From positions 1 to 64,000 of the forward strand of contig JAPLEZ010000137.1 in NCBI GenBank assembly GCA_026390935.1: 64,000 nt of DNA. The letters run 5' to 3'. This document shows, one piece after another, positions 19,966 through 32,018 of the stretch. Under the pieces are notes generated by a model. The model had not been told where the DNA came from, did not search any database, and saw only the letters and a list, made by a program, of their open reading frames with translations. A program made the translations under genes and the position numbers. Positions within the stretch are counted from its first letter, which is position 1. Every line of letters starts with the position of its first letter. The stretch comes from Bacteroidota bacterium. Its GTDB lineage: Bacteria; Bacteroidota; Bacteroidia; Flavobacteriales_C; GCA-002722245.

Positions 19966-21137
19966 GTTCAGAAGGGGACATCAAAAAAATATTCAATTAC
20001 AAAAAATTATTGATTCCGGTTATCATTGGTTTGCTTGCGTCTGTGGCCCTAATCATATATCAAATCAATAAAACCACCTTTGTTGAAGTTGCTCCCGGAA
20101 AAGGACAATACGTTTGGGAAGACAAAAACAACGACCAAATAAAACAAACAGAAGAATATGTTCCCAGCACCTCCACCGCAGCAAATTTCAATACCGAAAC
20201 GTTCACCGAAAGCATAGCTGCCATTGAATGGTCTTCGCACTCGGCCATGTGGCTTGGTATTGCTCTATTAGCAGTAGTTATAAGAGATTTTGGTTACATA
20301 TGGCGACTAAGAATTTTATCAGAAAAAAAAATCTCTTGGAGAGCAAGCTTCGATGTGATTATGATTTGGGAATTGGCGTCGTGTGTTGCGCCATCAGCCG
20401 CCGGCGGTTCAAAAGTAGCGATGTTTATCATCAATCGTGAAGGAATAAATCTTGGGAAAAGCACAGCACTTGTAATGGTAACAGCTTTTTTAGATGAGCT
20501 CTTTTACATTTTGATTGTACCTATTATGTTTATCATTTTAGGCACCACACAAATACTTCCTGCAAGTTTTAATGACATATTAAAAACCAATCAATTCATC
20601 ATTTTTCTAATTGCTTATATAGGATTGGTAATATTAACGATTGTACTTTTTTTCGGGATTTTCAAAAAACCACATTTACTGAAAAAAGGCTTGAGCAAAA
20701 TTGTATTTCAATTCAAGTTCCTGAAACGCTTCCGCAGAGCGGCCATTCGCACAGGTAACGAAATGGTAATTGCTTCTCAAGAATTAAAAGAACAACCTTT
20801 CAGCTACTATTTCAAGGCTTTTGGAGCTTCCACCCTGTCTTGGACCGCTCGATTTATGGTGGTGAATTTTATTATGATGGCATTTTTACCCAACATTGAT
20901 AATGTGTTGATTTTTTGCAGACAACTCATTCTTTGGGTGTTAATGCTCATTCCTGTAACACCCGGCGCAAGTGGAATTTCCGAATTTTTATTTACTGGAA
21001 TCATGGGTGACATCACCCATTCGGGCGGATTAATTTTAGTGATCACACTATTATGGCGATTTTTAAGTTATTATCCATATCTATTTGTAGGATTGTTGGT
21101 TCTCCCTGGATGGATCAAAAGGACTTCAAAAAATTAA
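19962..21137 (+). CDS. Lysylphosphatidylglycerol synthase TM region / flippase-like membrane protein
   Basis: Polytopic; VIMIWELASCVAPSAAGGSKVAMFIINREG and PVTPGASGISEF motifs; overlaps the nadB stop (ATGA). Confidence 0.8.
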   Translation: MSSEGDIKKIFNYKKLLIPVIIGLLASVALIIYQINKTTFVEVAPGKGQYVWEDKNNDQIKQTEEYVPSTSTAANFNTETFTESIAAIEWSSHSAMWLGIALLAVVIRDFGYIWRLRILSEKKISWRASFDVIMIWELASCVAPSAAGGSKVAMFIINREGINLGKSTALVMVTAFLDELFYILIVPIMFIILGTTQILPASFNDILKTNQFIIFLIAYIGLVILTIVLFFGIFKKPHLLKKGLSKIVFQFKFLKRFRRAAIRTGNEMVIASQELKEQPFSYYFKAFGASTLSWTARFMVVNFIMMAFLPNIDNVLIFCRQLILWVLMLIPVTPGASGISEFLFTGIMGDITHSGGLILVITLLWRFLSYYPYLFVGLLVLPGWIKRTSKN

Positions 21138-21144
21138 TTCCAAT

Positions 21145-21882
21145 ATGGATAATAAAGATAATTTCTCCCAACAGGCGGAGCTGTATGCCAAATATCGGCC
21201 GCAATATCCTGATGAATTGTATGAATTCATTTTTTCAAAAGTCAAGCACTTTGATTCTGCATGGGATTGCGCTACAGGTAACGGACAAGTAGCAAAAGTT
21301 TTATCGAATCATTTCACATTGGTGGAAGCCACCGACATCAGCGCCAAACAAATTGAGAATGCCTTTTTAGAAGGCAATATTCACTATGCTGTTCAAATTG
21401 CAGAGAAAACATTTTTTAAAAATCAATCCTTCGATTTAATTACCGTTGGCCAAGCCTTGCACTGGTTTAACTTTGATGAGTTTTTCAACGAAGTAAAAAG
21501 AATTCTTAAAGCAGAAGGAGTTTTTGCGGCATGGTGCTACGGACTCAATACAGTGCATCCTGAAATTGATGCAATCACTCAGCATTTTTACCAAGAAATA
21601 GTAGGTCCTTTTTGGGATAAGGAAAGAACACACATTGAAAAAAAATACGAAAGCATTACTTTTCCCTTTCAAGAAATTACCAGCAAAGATTTCAATTATA
21701 AAGTTGAATGGACAGCTGACGAATATCTTGGATACCTCAGCACCTGGTCAAGTGTTCAGCATTTCATCAAAATAAAAAACAGCAATCCAATTGAACTTAT
21801 TTCACAAGAACTTATTGATAAGTGGGGAATGAATAAACGCACCGTCACCTTTCCAATCCATTTGAAATTAGTATGTTTGTAA
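21145..21882 (+). CDS. Class I SAM-dependent methyltransferase
   Basis: YAKYRPQYPDELYEF; WDCATGNGQVAKVLSNHF; GQALHWFNFDEFFNEVKRILK. Confidence 0.9.
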   Translation: MDNKDNFSQQAELYAKYRPQYPDELYEFIFSKVKHFDSAWDCATGNGQVAKVLSNHFTLVEATDISAKQIENAFLEGNIHYAVQIAEKTFFKNQSFDLITVGQALHWFNFDEFFNEVKRILKAEGVFAAWCYGLNTVHPEIDAITQHFYQEIVGPFWDKERTHIEKKYESITFPFQEITSKDFNYKVEWTADEYLGYLSTWSSVQHFIKIKNSNPIELISQELIDKWGMNKRTVTFPIHLKLVCL

Positions 21883-21910
21883 TGAGTCAATTACTAAAAC
21901 CTTTTTTACA

Positions 21911-22768
21911 GTGAAACAAGCAATATTTGTCATACTCTCCGTGTTCGCTATAGGCTGTAACTCCGATGGCGATAAAACAAAAGAAAGCAGCGAAAATCCT
22001 GTTGAACAAAAAACTGATGTACAATTCTCTAAGCAACAGGTTAAAGATTTTAAATCTGCAGCAAAGGTTTTTAATGCTTTACCAACTCCAATTGAGATGG
22101 CAGAAATCATCAAAAAAAGCGCTGTTATTTACGATCCTGAATTACTGAACGACGATAAAAAAACTTCCGACTACGTAACCACTGTAGAAAGAGCTTTGAA
22201 CCTTGGCGTATACTTTGCCGACTTAAGCTTTACCAGTGTTTTTGATCATCCGCAAGAATCTGTGAACTACCTGAAAGCTGCACAAAAAATGGCTACAGAG
22301 TTGAATATTTTAAACGTGTTCAATGAAAACATTACTTCCCGCATGGAAAGCAATATGAACAACAAAGATTCACTATTGACCATCATCAGCGAAGCCTATT
22401 TATCTACAGATAATTTCCTTTATGAAAATCAAATGCATTCAGTTTCGGCGGCCGTGTTGGCAGGATCATGGATTGAAGGACTATCCATCGCAACTCGTTT
22501 GCGTTCATCTACTGGAGACACTAAATTGATTAAAGACAAAGTGAGCGAGCAGCAAGCCTCTTTGAAAAATTTAATGGGCTTATTGAAAGATTGCAAAGAA
22601 GCTGAACTGGCGCAAATCAAAGTCAAATTGGTTAAAATGGAAGAATTGTACACTGAAATTAAAATAAGTACCGCAGCGGATTCAACAAAAACCTATGAGA
22701 TGTCGGATGAAACGTACAAGAAAATTTCGGCAACTATTAGCAATATCCGAACTTCAATTGTTGAGTAA
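21911..22768 (+). CDS. Lipoprotein of unknown function
   Basis: GTG start, lipobox FAIGCNSDG; helical body. Confidence 0.6.
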   Translation: MKQAIFVILSVFAIGCNSDGDKTKESSENPVEQKTDVQFSKQQVKDFKSAAKVFNALPTPIEMAEIIKKSAVIYDPELLNDDKKTSDYVTTVERALNLGVYFADLSFTSVFDHPQESVNYLKAAQKMATELNILNVFNENITSRMESNMNNKDSLLTIISEAYLSTDNFLYENQMHSVSAAVLAGSWIEGLSIATRLRSSTGDTKLIKDKVSEQQASLKNLMGLLKDCKEAELAQIKVKLVKMEELYTEIKISTAADSTKTYEMSDETYKKISATISNIRTSIVE

Positions 22769-22777
22769 TTGACAAAG

Positions 22778-23086
22778 AACCCACCCCTAACGCCTCCAAG
22801 GGGTGATGACCCAGCATTTGGCAAAACCAAGAATTTCTAGCTCCGCGCTCACGGCTTCGCCGGCGCGGAATTTACTTGTCTAGAGGCTTCGCCTCGTATT
22901 TATTGACGAAGCAGAGCTTGTATGAAAAAAGATTCCGCGCCGGCGAAGCCGTGAGCGCGGAGCATTCTCAATAACAAAGCCGATTTGCCAAATGCTGGGA
23001 CATCACCCACCAAGGAGGGGAATTAATTAGCTGGCATTCTTGAAAATCTACGTATTCCCCTCCTTGGAGGGCTCAGGAGTGGGTTC
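22778..23086. repeat. Nested multi-arm inverted-repeat element
   Basis: Inner arms 22840-22871/22932-22963 (32 bp perfect); outer arms 22801-22825/22984-23008 (24/25); second stem 23010-23023/23054-23067 (14 bp perfect); distal GAACCCACCCC/GGAGTGGGTTC ends. Confidence 0.9.
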
Positions 23087-23087
23087 T

Positions 23088-23687
23088 TTAATTACAATTA
23101 CAACTCACATCCATCAACACTTTTGTATTGGGTAGCAATTTCATGATTTGAAATTGTTGATCCTCATTCATTGAAACCGAGCGCAAATCCAACACTTTTA
23201 AAGACTGAAGATTACTAATTTCTTCAGGAAACTCGGCAACGTTATTGTCCCAAAGGTCAAGAATGGACAAATTAGTTAATTGTCCGATTTTAGCCGACAT
23301 GTAAAAGATGTTGTTTTTCCCCAGTCGCAATACTTGTAAATTCTTTAGTTGATACAATTCCTCTGGCAAGGCTTCCAATTTATTTCCATCAAGAATCAAC
23401 ACTTTCAAATTTTTCAATTGTCCGATTTCCTTCGGAATACTATCAAGCTTATTACCAGAAAGATCTAAGTATTCCAACGCGGTAAGTTTAAATATCTCTA
23501 TGGGAACCTTGGACAACTTCTTTCCTTTCAACACCAGTTTTATTACGTTGGCAGAATCTTCAGGGCTAATTTTATAGCTACTATAAGTACTCACCCTTTT
23601 ATATGAATTGGAAAGGGAATCCTCTTGCGAATAGGCAAAGTGCGTAAGCACAAGAAAAAGGATGATTATGTAATTTTTTACTTTCAT
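23088..23687 (-). CDS. Secreted leucine-rich repeat protein
   Basis: Signal peptide; repeats such as LEYLDLSGNKLDSIPKEIGQLKNLKVLILDGNKLEALPEELYQLKNLQVLRLGKNN. Confidence 0.85.
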   Translation of the reverse strand: MKVKNYIIILFLVLTHFAYSQEDSLSNSYKRVSTYSSYKISPEDSANVIKLVLKGKKLSKVPIEIFKLTALEYLDLSGNKLDSIPKEIGQLKNLKVLILDGNKLEALPEELYQLKNLQVLRLGKNNIFYMSAKIGQLTNLSILDLWDNNVAEFPEEISNLQSLKVLDLRSVSMNEDQQFQIMKLLPNTKVLMDVSCNCN

Positions 23688-24610
23688 TTTAGGATCTCCA
23701 TACTTCTTACTCTGTCCTGTTGCAATTGTTCCTTTAACTTATCTAAACTTGCAAATTTCTGCTCGTCGCGTATTTTTTGCAGAGGTAAGATAACAATCTC
23801 CCTGCCATATATATCGCCACTAAAATCAAAAACGTTCACTTCTATGTTTATATTTTCTTCTTCCTTAATTGTTGGTCGAAATCCAATATTCATCATCCCT
23901 CCCCACTCTTTTCCTTCCATCAACACTTTCACAACATATACTCCAACGCCGGGAATCATCTTATGCTGATCGTCGATATGAATATTTGCAGTGGGAAAAC
24001 CAATTGTTCGTCCCTTTTGATTGCCTTCCACAACTTTTCCTCGCAAGGAAAAAGAATGTCCGAGATAATTATTGGCCAATACAATATTGCCAACTTCTAA
24101 GGCTTCACGAATTTTTGTAGAACTAATGTCCACATTGTTAATTTCCTGCGCTGGAATTTCTTCAACATCAAAGCCGTAAACCGGACCGTATTCTTTCAAA
24201 TGCTCAAAGGAACCCTCCCTGTTGCGTCCAAAAAGATGATTGTAGCCAATCACTAATTTAGAAGTGCCAATAATGCCAACCAGTATATTCCTGATGAAAT
24301 CAATAGATGATATTCGGGAAAACTCTTTAGTGAACGGAATTACTATTAAATGGTCAATTCCTTGCTTTTCAAGCCACTCAATTTTTTCGGGCAGCGTAGT
24401 TATTAAGCGGATATTGGTATCGTTATAAATGACAATTCGGGGATGTGGATCAAAGGTAAGCACCACTGTTTCCGCCCCTTCTCTGAGGGCTATTTCCTTG
24501 AGTCGATTTAAAATAGTTTGATGCCCTAAATGAACCCCATCAAAGGTTCCAGTGGTTACCACTGCCTTATCCAACTTTTTAAAATCTTGCAATCGATAAT
24601 AAACTTTCAC
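23684..24610 (-). CDS. ribF: Bifunctional riboflavin kinase/FAD synthetase
   Basis: VVTTGTFDGVHLGHQTIL; GNQKGRTIGFPTANI. Confidence 0.95.
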   Translation of the reverse strand: MKVYYRLQDFKKLDKAVVTTGTFDGVHLGHQTILNRLKEIALREGAETVVLTFDPHPRIVIYNDTNIRLITTLPEKIEWLEKQGIDHLIVIPFTKEFSRISSIDFIRNILVGIIGTSKLVIGYNHLFGRNREGSFEHLKEYGPVYGFDVEEIPAQEINNVDISSTKIREALEVGNIVLANNYLGHSFSLRGKVVEGNQKGRTIGFPTANIHIDDQHKMIPGVGVYVVKVLMEGKEWGGMMNIGFRPTIKEEENINIEVNVFDFSGDIYGREIVILPLQKIRDEQKFASLDKLKEQLQQDRVRSMEILK

Positions 24611-24750
24611 CCTCTTTTACTTTTAAAATTCAAACTTCTCAAACCTACACGATTCTTTTATCAACGCCAAAAAAAGAGAAAAGCTTTTACTGTGAATAAC
24701 CAGTGAAAAAAATGTATTTTAAATTGTTTGGTTTTAGTAAAAAGCCTTAG

Positions 24751-26301
<1,551 letters not shown>

Positions 26302-26312
26302 TACAAAGAAAA

Positions 26313-26546
26313 ATGCATTTAGATATATTAACTCCCGACGAAAAATTGTACGATGGCGCAGCTGATTCAGTCACTGTTCCAGGTAGCGATGGCGTCATGC
26401 AAATTTTAAATAACCACGCAGCTTTAATTTCTAGCCTTGCAAAAGGTGATGTTAAAGTACTAACACCCGAAGGAGAGAAAATCTTCAAAATTGCAGGTGG
26501 TGTTGTGGAAGTGGTAAACAACAAAGTGATTGTTTTAGCTGAATAA
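26313..26546 (+). CDS. atpC: ATP synthase epsilon subunit (short form)
   Basis: MHLDILTPDEKLYDGAADSVTVPGSDGVMQILNNHAALISSL directly after atpD. Confidence 0.93.
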   Translation: MHLDILTPDEKLYDGAADSVTVPGSDGVMQILNNHAALISSLAKGDVKVLTPEGEKIFKIAGGVVEVVNNKVIVLAE

Positions 26547-26564
26547 AACGCACACAATAATGGA

Positions 26565-26590
26565 AACCCCACAATGAAAGTTGTGGGGTT
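26565..26590 (+). terminator. Rho-independent terminator of atpDC
   Basis: AACCCCACAA/TTGTGGGGTT followed by a T-run. Confidence 0.9.
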
Positions 26591-26602
26591 TTTTGTTTTT
26601 AT

Positions 26603-27766
26603 ATGGGGAAAGTATGGATACAGCTTATTTATATTTTTAGCTTTGCTACATTAATTAAACAAAAGTTGAAAAACGTAATACTACTATTTATACTCCTATT
26701 CAGCTTTCCAGCACTTGCGCAGGTGAGCGGACTCGATACCAATCTTCGAGTTGCAGGATATAAAGTTTACGACGATGCCATTCAGGGAGATTTCATTAAA
26801 GTAGACAGCTTGGTTCTTTTAACGCCTAAAAGCGCAATGAAAAATTCCGATGCGCTACTCAAATATTTCAACAAATTTTGCGTGAACGACTATGAACGAG
26901 TTCGCGCGTTTTATACTTTCATTGGTGAATTTATCACTTATGATTACGCCAAATTCAAAGACAGAAAAAACATCAAACGACAACTTTCTGCAAAGGAATT
27001 GTTGAGCTCAAAACTTGGTGTGTGTGGTGATGTAGCGATACTTTTTCGCGACTTGTGCCGAAAATCCGATATACCATGTGTTTTTGTGATTGGCTACACT
27101 AAACAACCTTTTAAATTCTGGACCCCTAAAAGAAAAGATGTGGATCATGCCTGGAACTCTGTTCGCATTGATACTACCTGGTACCTTGTAGATGCCACCT
27201 GGGGCATGAAATTGAACACCAATAAAAAATATTGCGCTGAAAAAGTAAACTATCTATTTTTTCTGGCCCACCCTATCGTGTTTATTCAAAATCACCTGCC
27301 CGCCGATCCTGCATTTCAATTGCTGGAAAATCCAATTTCATGGAAGTATTTTAAGTGGCATGGGTGGGTAAATGAAAAACAAAGAGCCTATAAGTACGAC
27401 TATGCTTTTACACGAATTTTAAATAGCAGAGATTCTCTTAATGAGGATCAATCTATTTTACTCAGCGCTATTTCCGCTTACGAATTCAATCCCAAAAACA
27501 AATACATCATTGGCGCCATTATGTTCTGGCATGCCGAAGAATTGCTCGACGAAAAAAAACAAGGCAAAAGAAAATTCAATTTAGCCGAATACAAACACGC
27601 CAGAAGTGTTTACGAAGAAGCACAGCGACAATTTGAGCTTGTTAATACAGGAAAAGGGAAAGGTGCCAAAAGGTACATTCAAAAGAAAATTGATGAGTTG
27701 GATAAAAAAATCATTCAGTTGCAAAAAAAGCAAATGAAAGAAGCTGCAAAAAAGAAAACTCTCTGA
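26603..27766 (+). CDS. Transglutaminase-like domain protein
   Basis: LLSSKLGVCGDVAILFRDLCR (Cys), KDVDHAWNSVRID (His), WYLVDATWG (Asp). Start possibly internal. Confidence 0.85.
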   Translation: MGKVWIQLIYIFSFATLIKQKLKNVILLFILLFSFPALAQVSGLDTNLRVAGYKVYDDAIQGDFIKVDSLVLLTPKSAMKNSDALLKYFNKFCVNDYERVRAFYTFIGEFITYDYAKFKDRKNIKRQLSAKELLSSKLGVCGDVAILFRDLCRKSDIPCVFVIGYTKQPFKFWTPKRKDVDHAWNSVRIDTTWYLVDATWGMKLNTNKKYCAEKVNYLFFLAHPIVFIQNHLPADPAFQLLENPISWKYFKWHGWVNEKQRAYKYDYAFTRILNSRDSLNEDQSILLSAISAYEFNPKNKYIIGAIMFWHAEELLDEKKQGKRKFNLAEYKHARSVYEEAQRQFELVNTGKGKGAKRYIQKKIDELDKKIIQLQKKQMKEAAKKKTL

Positions 27767-27935
27767 AAATTTACTCCTCTGTTGTTTCGGCAAACAACTT
27801 CAAATGATTAGCAAATCAATCCCCATCCAGTAAATATTTGCATTAAAATCAAGCTCTCTTAGGCGACTTATAGTTGAATTCACTTTCATGCTCAACCAAA
27901 TATAAAAAAGCCCTCGCTTAAACCGGGTGCTTTAT

Positions 27936-28985
27936 CTATTTAAATGTGTGGGCAAAACCAATTCCTAACACTTCTTTAAATTGGGTACGCGGACCGTAAC
28001 TATCAAACTGTCCGCTGGAATTGGTATGCACACCTACCTTGATATCATCGTCATAAATTAAGGTAGCGGTGATGCTGGCCGAAATATATTTATTCACTTT
28101 AAAAGTGAGGATACTCTCCCAGTTCACATCTATGTTTTGCGGATTGTGTAAATAATTAGAAAAGAAATCGGCCCTGGTTTTAAAATTCACGTTTTCCATG
28201 AGATCTCTTTGAAAGGAAAACTTCACGTATGCTCCGGCCTCCGCTCTCAGCTTTTCGCCAGGATCAACTCCAAAAGATCCTTTATCCGACAAAGTCTTGT
28301 CCATCACAAAAGTAGTTTTTACGGTAATTGGCGCAATGAACAATGAATATGCTGTTCCAAATTTTTTATCAATACCAATTGCTCCAATGAGATAAGCTGG
28401 AGCCAATAAACGAGAAATAATTTCAGTGTTTCCCGCTTTGGCATAACCATCGGTAAACTGCGTTTTAAAATTGAGCAATCCGGCGTAATACCAACCCTTC
28501 CCAGCCAAACTACCAACCTTTGAATCAAAATCTAGTTTGTCATCCGTTTTTACAAATCCCACATCACCCCGAACCATGAAACCATATCCACTATTCAAAT
28601 TGTTTTCCCAGGTAAAAGTTTGTTTTTTGTAAGCTAAGCGCAAACTCACCAAGCCACTTAAGGCATATGAATTACTTCCTCCTGCAGCCCAATTTACAAA
28701 TGCCGATTGAGCAAAATTAACACTGGTATTTCCACTGAATTTCCAACCATCAACCGTATCCGTGTTCACTTCTTTCAACTGCTTTTCCCAATTTTCATCC
28801 AACTGTGCAGAAAGCAAAGAATAAACAAAAACAAAAAATATAGTGCAATAAGTTTTCCAGTTCATGAGAGCCAATTTTTCTTCGCCGCAAAGAAAATAAA
28901 ATTTTAGATTAATCTCACATTCCAGATTTATTGCTAGCAGAAAAATAATATTTAACCCAATGTAAACTCGAACTTCTGATGCCAA
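27936..28985 (-). CDS. DUF3078 domain-containing protein
   Basis: GWKFSGNTSVNFAQSAFVNWAAGGSNSYALSGLVSLRLAYKK typical of DUF3078. The start is likely the Met at ~28865 (MNWKTYCTIFF). Confidence 0.8.
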   Translation of the reverse strand: MASEVRVYIGLNIIFLLAINLECEINLKFYFLCGEEKLALMNWKTYCTIFFVFVYSLLSAQLDENWEKQLKEVNTDTVDGWKFSGNTSVNFAQSAFVNWAAGGSNSYALSGLVSLRLAYKKQTFTWENNLNSGYGFMVRGDVGFVKTDDKLDFDSKVGSLAGKGWYYAGLLNFKTQFTDGYAKAGNTEIISRLLAPAYLIGAIGIDKKFGTAYSLFIAPITVKTTFVMDKTLSDKGSFGVDPGEKLRAEAGAYVKFSFQRDLMENVNFKTRADFFSNYLHNPQNIDVNWESILTFKVNKYISASITATLIYDDDIKVGVHTNSSGQFDSYGPRTQFKEVLGIGFAHTFK

Positions 28986-29046
28986 CCGAGTTAATTAAAT
29001 TTTATAAATTTGAGCGTCGAATATTAATTCATTTAATCCTCAAAAA

Positions 29047-30762
29047 ATGATTCGCAACAACATCCTTTCGTCGCTTCCAATACATTTAATCATTGCTGCT
29101 TTACTTTTAGTTAGCAATCCAATTATCGCTCAATGGTCGGTTGTCCCAACGCAAAATAACGCTATATCTTTGGCCAATAAAGGACAAGAATTCTCAACTG
29201 TAACAAGTGACGGAGCAGGAGGTGCAATCATTTGCTGGCGTGATTTCAGAAGTGAGACTTCTCTAGATATATACGCACAACGCATCAACTCTGCAGGTGC
29301 AAACATGTGGACCAACAATGGGATTTCCATTTGCTCTTTCCAAGGTGACCAGTATGACCCCAACATTATTAGCGATGGTGCTGGCGGAGCATTTATCGCA
29401 TGGACAGATTCACGAGGAGGAAACAATCATTCGGGTTTATATGTGCAAAGAATTGATGCCGGAGGTAATCTTTTATGGACAAGTGGTGGTGTGGAAATAA
29501 CTGCTGATTCAGTGGTGTCGGAAGCTCCCAAAATGGTGGCAGATGCTAATGGAGGAGTAATTATTGCTTGGGAAGATATTAGAAAACAATCGGGTGTTAC
29601 TGGCGACATTTATGCGCAACGAATTAATGCCTTTGGAGTCATACAATGGGCTTCCAGAGGAGTTGCTATTTGCAGGTTAGATGGTGATCAACAAGGTCCT
29701 TCAATAGTTAGTGATAACGCTGGTGGTGCTATTATTGTGTGGGAAGATGCCCGTCAATCTTTTGATTTAAATATTTATGCGCAAAGAATTAATGCGGCAG
29801 GAGTAAGTCAATGGACCAGCAATGGAATTCCTGTTTCATCAAATGCCGATAACGACAAAGAACCTAAAGCAATAAGTGATGGCAACGGAGGTATTGTGGT
29901 TTCTTGGCTGCATAGTTCAAGTAGTTTTGTGATTGCTCAAAAACTAAATTCTAATGGAGTATTGCAATGGGACAACGCTGGAGTGAGCATCACCAACAGT
30001 TACTACAATTATAAAGTGCAAATGTGCACCGATGGTGCTGGAGGTGCCATCATTGCATGGGAATCTTTGGTGACACAAGTATCGGCACAACGTGTGACTA
30101 CCAGCGGCTCGCTACATTGGGGGAATTCTGTTTTCGTGAGCGATTCACTTTTTACTCAGGAAAAACCTCAATTGATTAGCGACAATAATGGCGGAGCAAT
30201 TGTTGTATGGCAAGATCAGCGCAAAGGCTTTTTCAACACTCAAATCATGGCGCAACATTTTAATGCTGTCGGCCAAAAAATGTGGGCCGTCGATGGCATT
30301 GAGGTTTCTAGCGCAACCTACGATGTAAACGACTACGATTACAAACAAGAACCGCAAATCACAAGCAATGGCAGCGGAGAAGCAATTGTAGTGTGGGGTG
30401 ATTACCGCAATGAGAGCTATAAAGATGTGTATGCGCAATTGTTGGGGACCAATGGAATTTCTCCGGCGATCGTGACTTCCGTGAACGAAGTGAATGCACT
30501 TCCATTTAGTCAATTGAGCACTTATCCTAATCCTGTTAATGATCAAAGCTCTATAGAATTTGTTCTTAGCTCATCCTCACCTGTACAAATTCAAGTGTTG
30601 AATATGCTAGGCGAAACGGAAATCGTTATTCTAAACAATCATTACGAGGCCGGAAATTATAGCATTAATTGGGACGCTTCAAAACTTTCGAACGGACCAT
30701 ATTTATTGCAAGTAAAAAATAAGGAGACAGTGTGCACAAAACAGATTTTAGTGCAGCATTAG
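29047..30762 (+). CDS. Secreted repeat protein with T9SS C-terminal sorting domain
   Basis: Repeated units like ISDGAGGAIIAWED...DIYAQRINAxGxxQW; C-terminal LSTYPNPVNDQSSIEF...LSNGPYLLQV. Confidence 0.85.
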   Translation: MIRNNILSSLPIHLIIAALLLVSNPIIAQWSVVPTQNNAISLANKGQEFSTVTSDGAGGAIICWRDFRSETSLDIYAQRINSAGANMWTNNGISICSFQGDQYDPNIISDGAGGAFIAWTDSRGGNNHSGLYVQRIDAGGNLLWTSGGVEITADSVVSEAPKMVADANGGVIIAWEDIRKQSGVTGDIYAQRINAFGVIQWASRGVAICRLDGDQQGPSIVSDNAGGAIIVWEDARQSFDLNIYAQRINAAGVSQWTSNGIPVSSNADNDKEPKAISDGNGGIVVSWLHSSSSFVIAQKLNSNGVLQWDNAGVSITNSYYNYKVQMCTDGAGGAIIAWESLVTQVSAQRVTTSGSLHWGNSVFVSDSLFTQEKPQLISDNNGGAIVVWQDQRKGFFNTQIMAQHFNAVGQKMWAVDGIEVSSATYDVNDYDYKQEPQITSNGSGEAIVVWGDYRNESYKDVYAQLLGTNGISPAIVTSVNEVNALPFSQLSTYPNPVNDQSSIEFVLSSSSPVQIQVLNMLGETEIVILNNHYEAGNYSINWDASKLSNGPYLLQVKNKETVCTKQILVQH

Positions 30763-30830
30763 CAAAGTACTTTATCTATTTTAAGATTTTTAAAAAAGTT
30801 AAGTCACTTCGATATTCAGAATAACACTAA

Positions 30831-31976
30831 TTATATTTTCGCCACCTTAACTAGCCAATTAAAAACCTTTTTGTTTTGAGCTAGTTTTGCAAATAAATTA
30901 ATGACGAAAGGCGATTTATTAATCAGTTGAACAAGTTGCTTGCTCCGTTTTAATTCTGATCCAACAGCGTTGTAAACCGACTGATCATAAAGAGCCGCAT
31001 ATTCCAAAGAAAAATCATTGTTTTTAAAACAAAGCTCAATTTGTTTTGCCGCCAAATACCCACTGGTAAATGCCTTATCAATTCCATGTCCCATCAACGG
31101 ATCAATCAACGATGCAGCATCACCACACAACAAAACTCTTTGCCCTGAAATTTTTCGTTTTTTGCTAAACATTGGCAATCCGAAACCTTTGACTTCTCCC
31201 ACAATTTTTGCGTTTTTAAAACGCGAAGAGATGATTGGTTCTTCCTGAATGATTTTTAAAAACATTTCTCGTAGGTTCACCGACTTTGTTTTCTTCATTT
31301 CCATTCCAAAACCAATATTTGCTGCTCCGTCTTTAAGTGGGAAAATCCATAAGTAGCCAGGTAAATAATTTTTTAAATAATAAAATTCATTGGTTCCCTC
31401 CTGCAATCCCGAAACACCTTCAACATAGGCTCTCACAGCAGCGCATGAATTTTCATTTGTTTTATTGTCATGCTCCACATAACGTTTCACAACAGAGTTA
31501 GCGCCATCAGCACCAATCACCATTCCAACTTTACATATGCTCCCATCCGAAAATTTACACAAAACAAAATCTGAATTCATCTCCAGCTCCTTCAATCGCT
31601 TGCCTTCCAGCAAATCTGTGTTGGTTTCTTTTCGCACCAATTGCATTAAAAAATTATCGAAGTGAATGCGTTTTGAATTATAACTATACTCCTTCCAATG
31701 GATAGAAAACGACTGTCCATTTGGAACAAAAGCGCGTGAGGTTTTAACATCCTCTTTATCCGCAAAATTCCGCAATGCCACGCCCCAATTTTTATTGATC
31801 TTGTCCATGACCTTAAATGTCGGACCAGGAATAGCATCACCACAAACTTTATCTCGAGGAAAAGATTCTTTATCTACAATCGCTACTTGCAAATTGCTTT
31901 CATGCAGAGATAGCGCACAGCCGCAACCCGCAGGACCACCACCAACAATCAAAACATCATAAAACTCTTTCATCAC
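30831..31976 (-). CDS. FAD-dependent oxidoreductase, geranylgeranyl reductase-like
   Basis: DVLIVGGGPAGCGCALSL; DKESFPRDKVCGDAI; LCGDAASLIDPLMGHGIDKAFTSG. Confidence 0.88.
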   Translation of the reverse strand: MMKEFYDVLIVGGGPAGCGCALSLHESNLQVAIVDKESFPRDKVCGDAIPGPTFKVMDKINKNWGVALRNFADKEDVKTSRAFVPNGQSFSIHWKEYSYNSKRIHFDNFLMQLVRKETNTDLLEGKRLKELEMNSDFVLCKFSDGSICKVGMVIGADGANSVVKRYVEHDNKTNENSCAAVRAYVEGVSGLQEGTNEFYYLKNYLPGYLWIFPLKDGAANIGFGMEMKKTKSVNLREMFLKIIQEEPIISSRFKNAKIVGEVKGFGLPMFSKKRKISGQRVLLCGDAASLIDPLMGHGIDKAFTSGYLAAKQIELCFKNNDFSLEYAALYDQSVYNAVGSELKRSKQLVQLINKSPFVINLFAKLAQNKKVFNWLVKVAKI

Positions 31977-32018
31977 TTTTTACTTTCCATGTTCAATTAC
32001 TTATATCGTAAACCCTTT

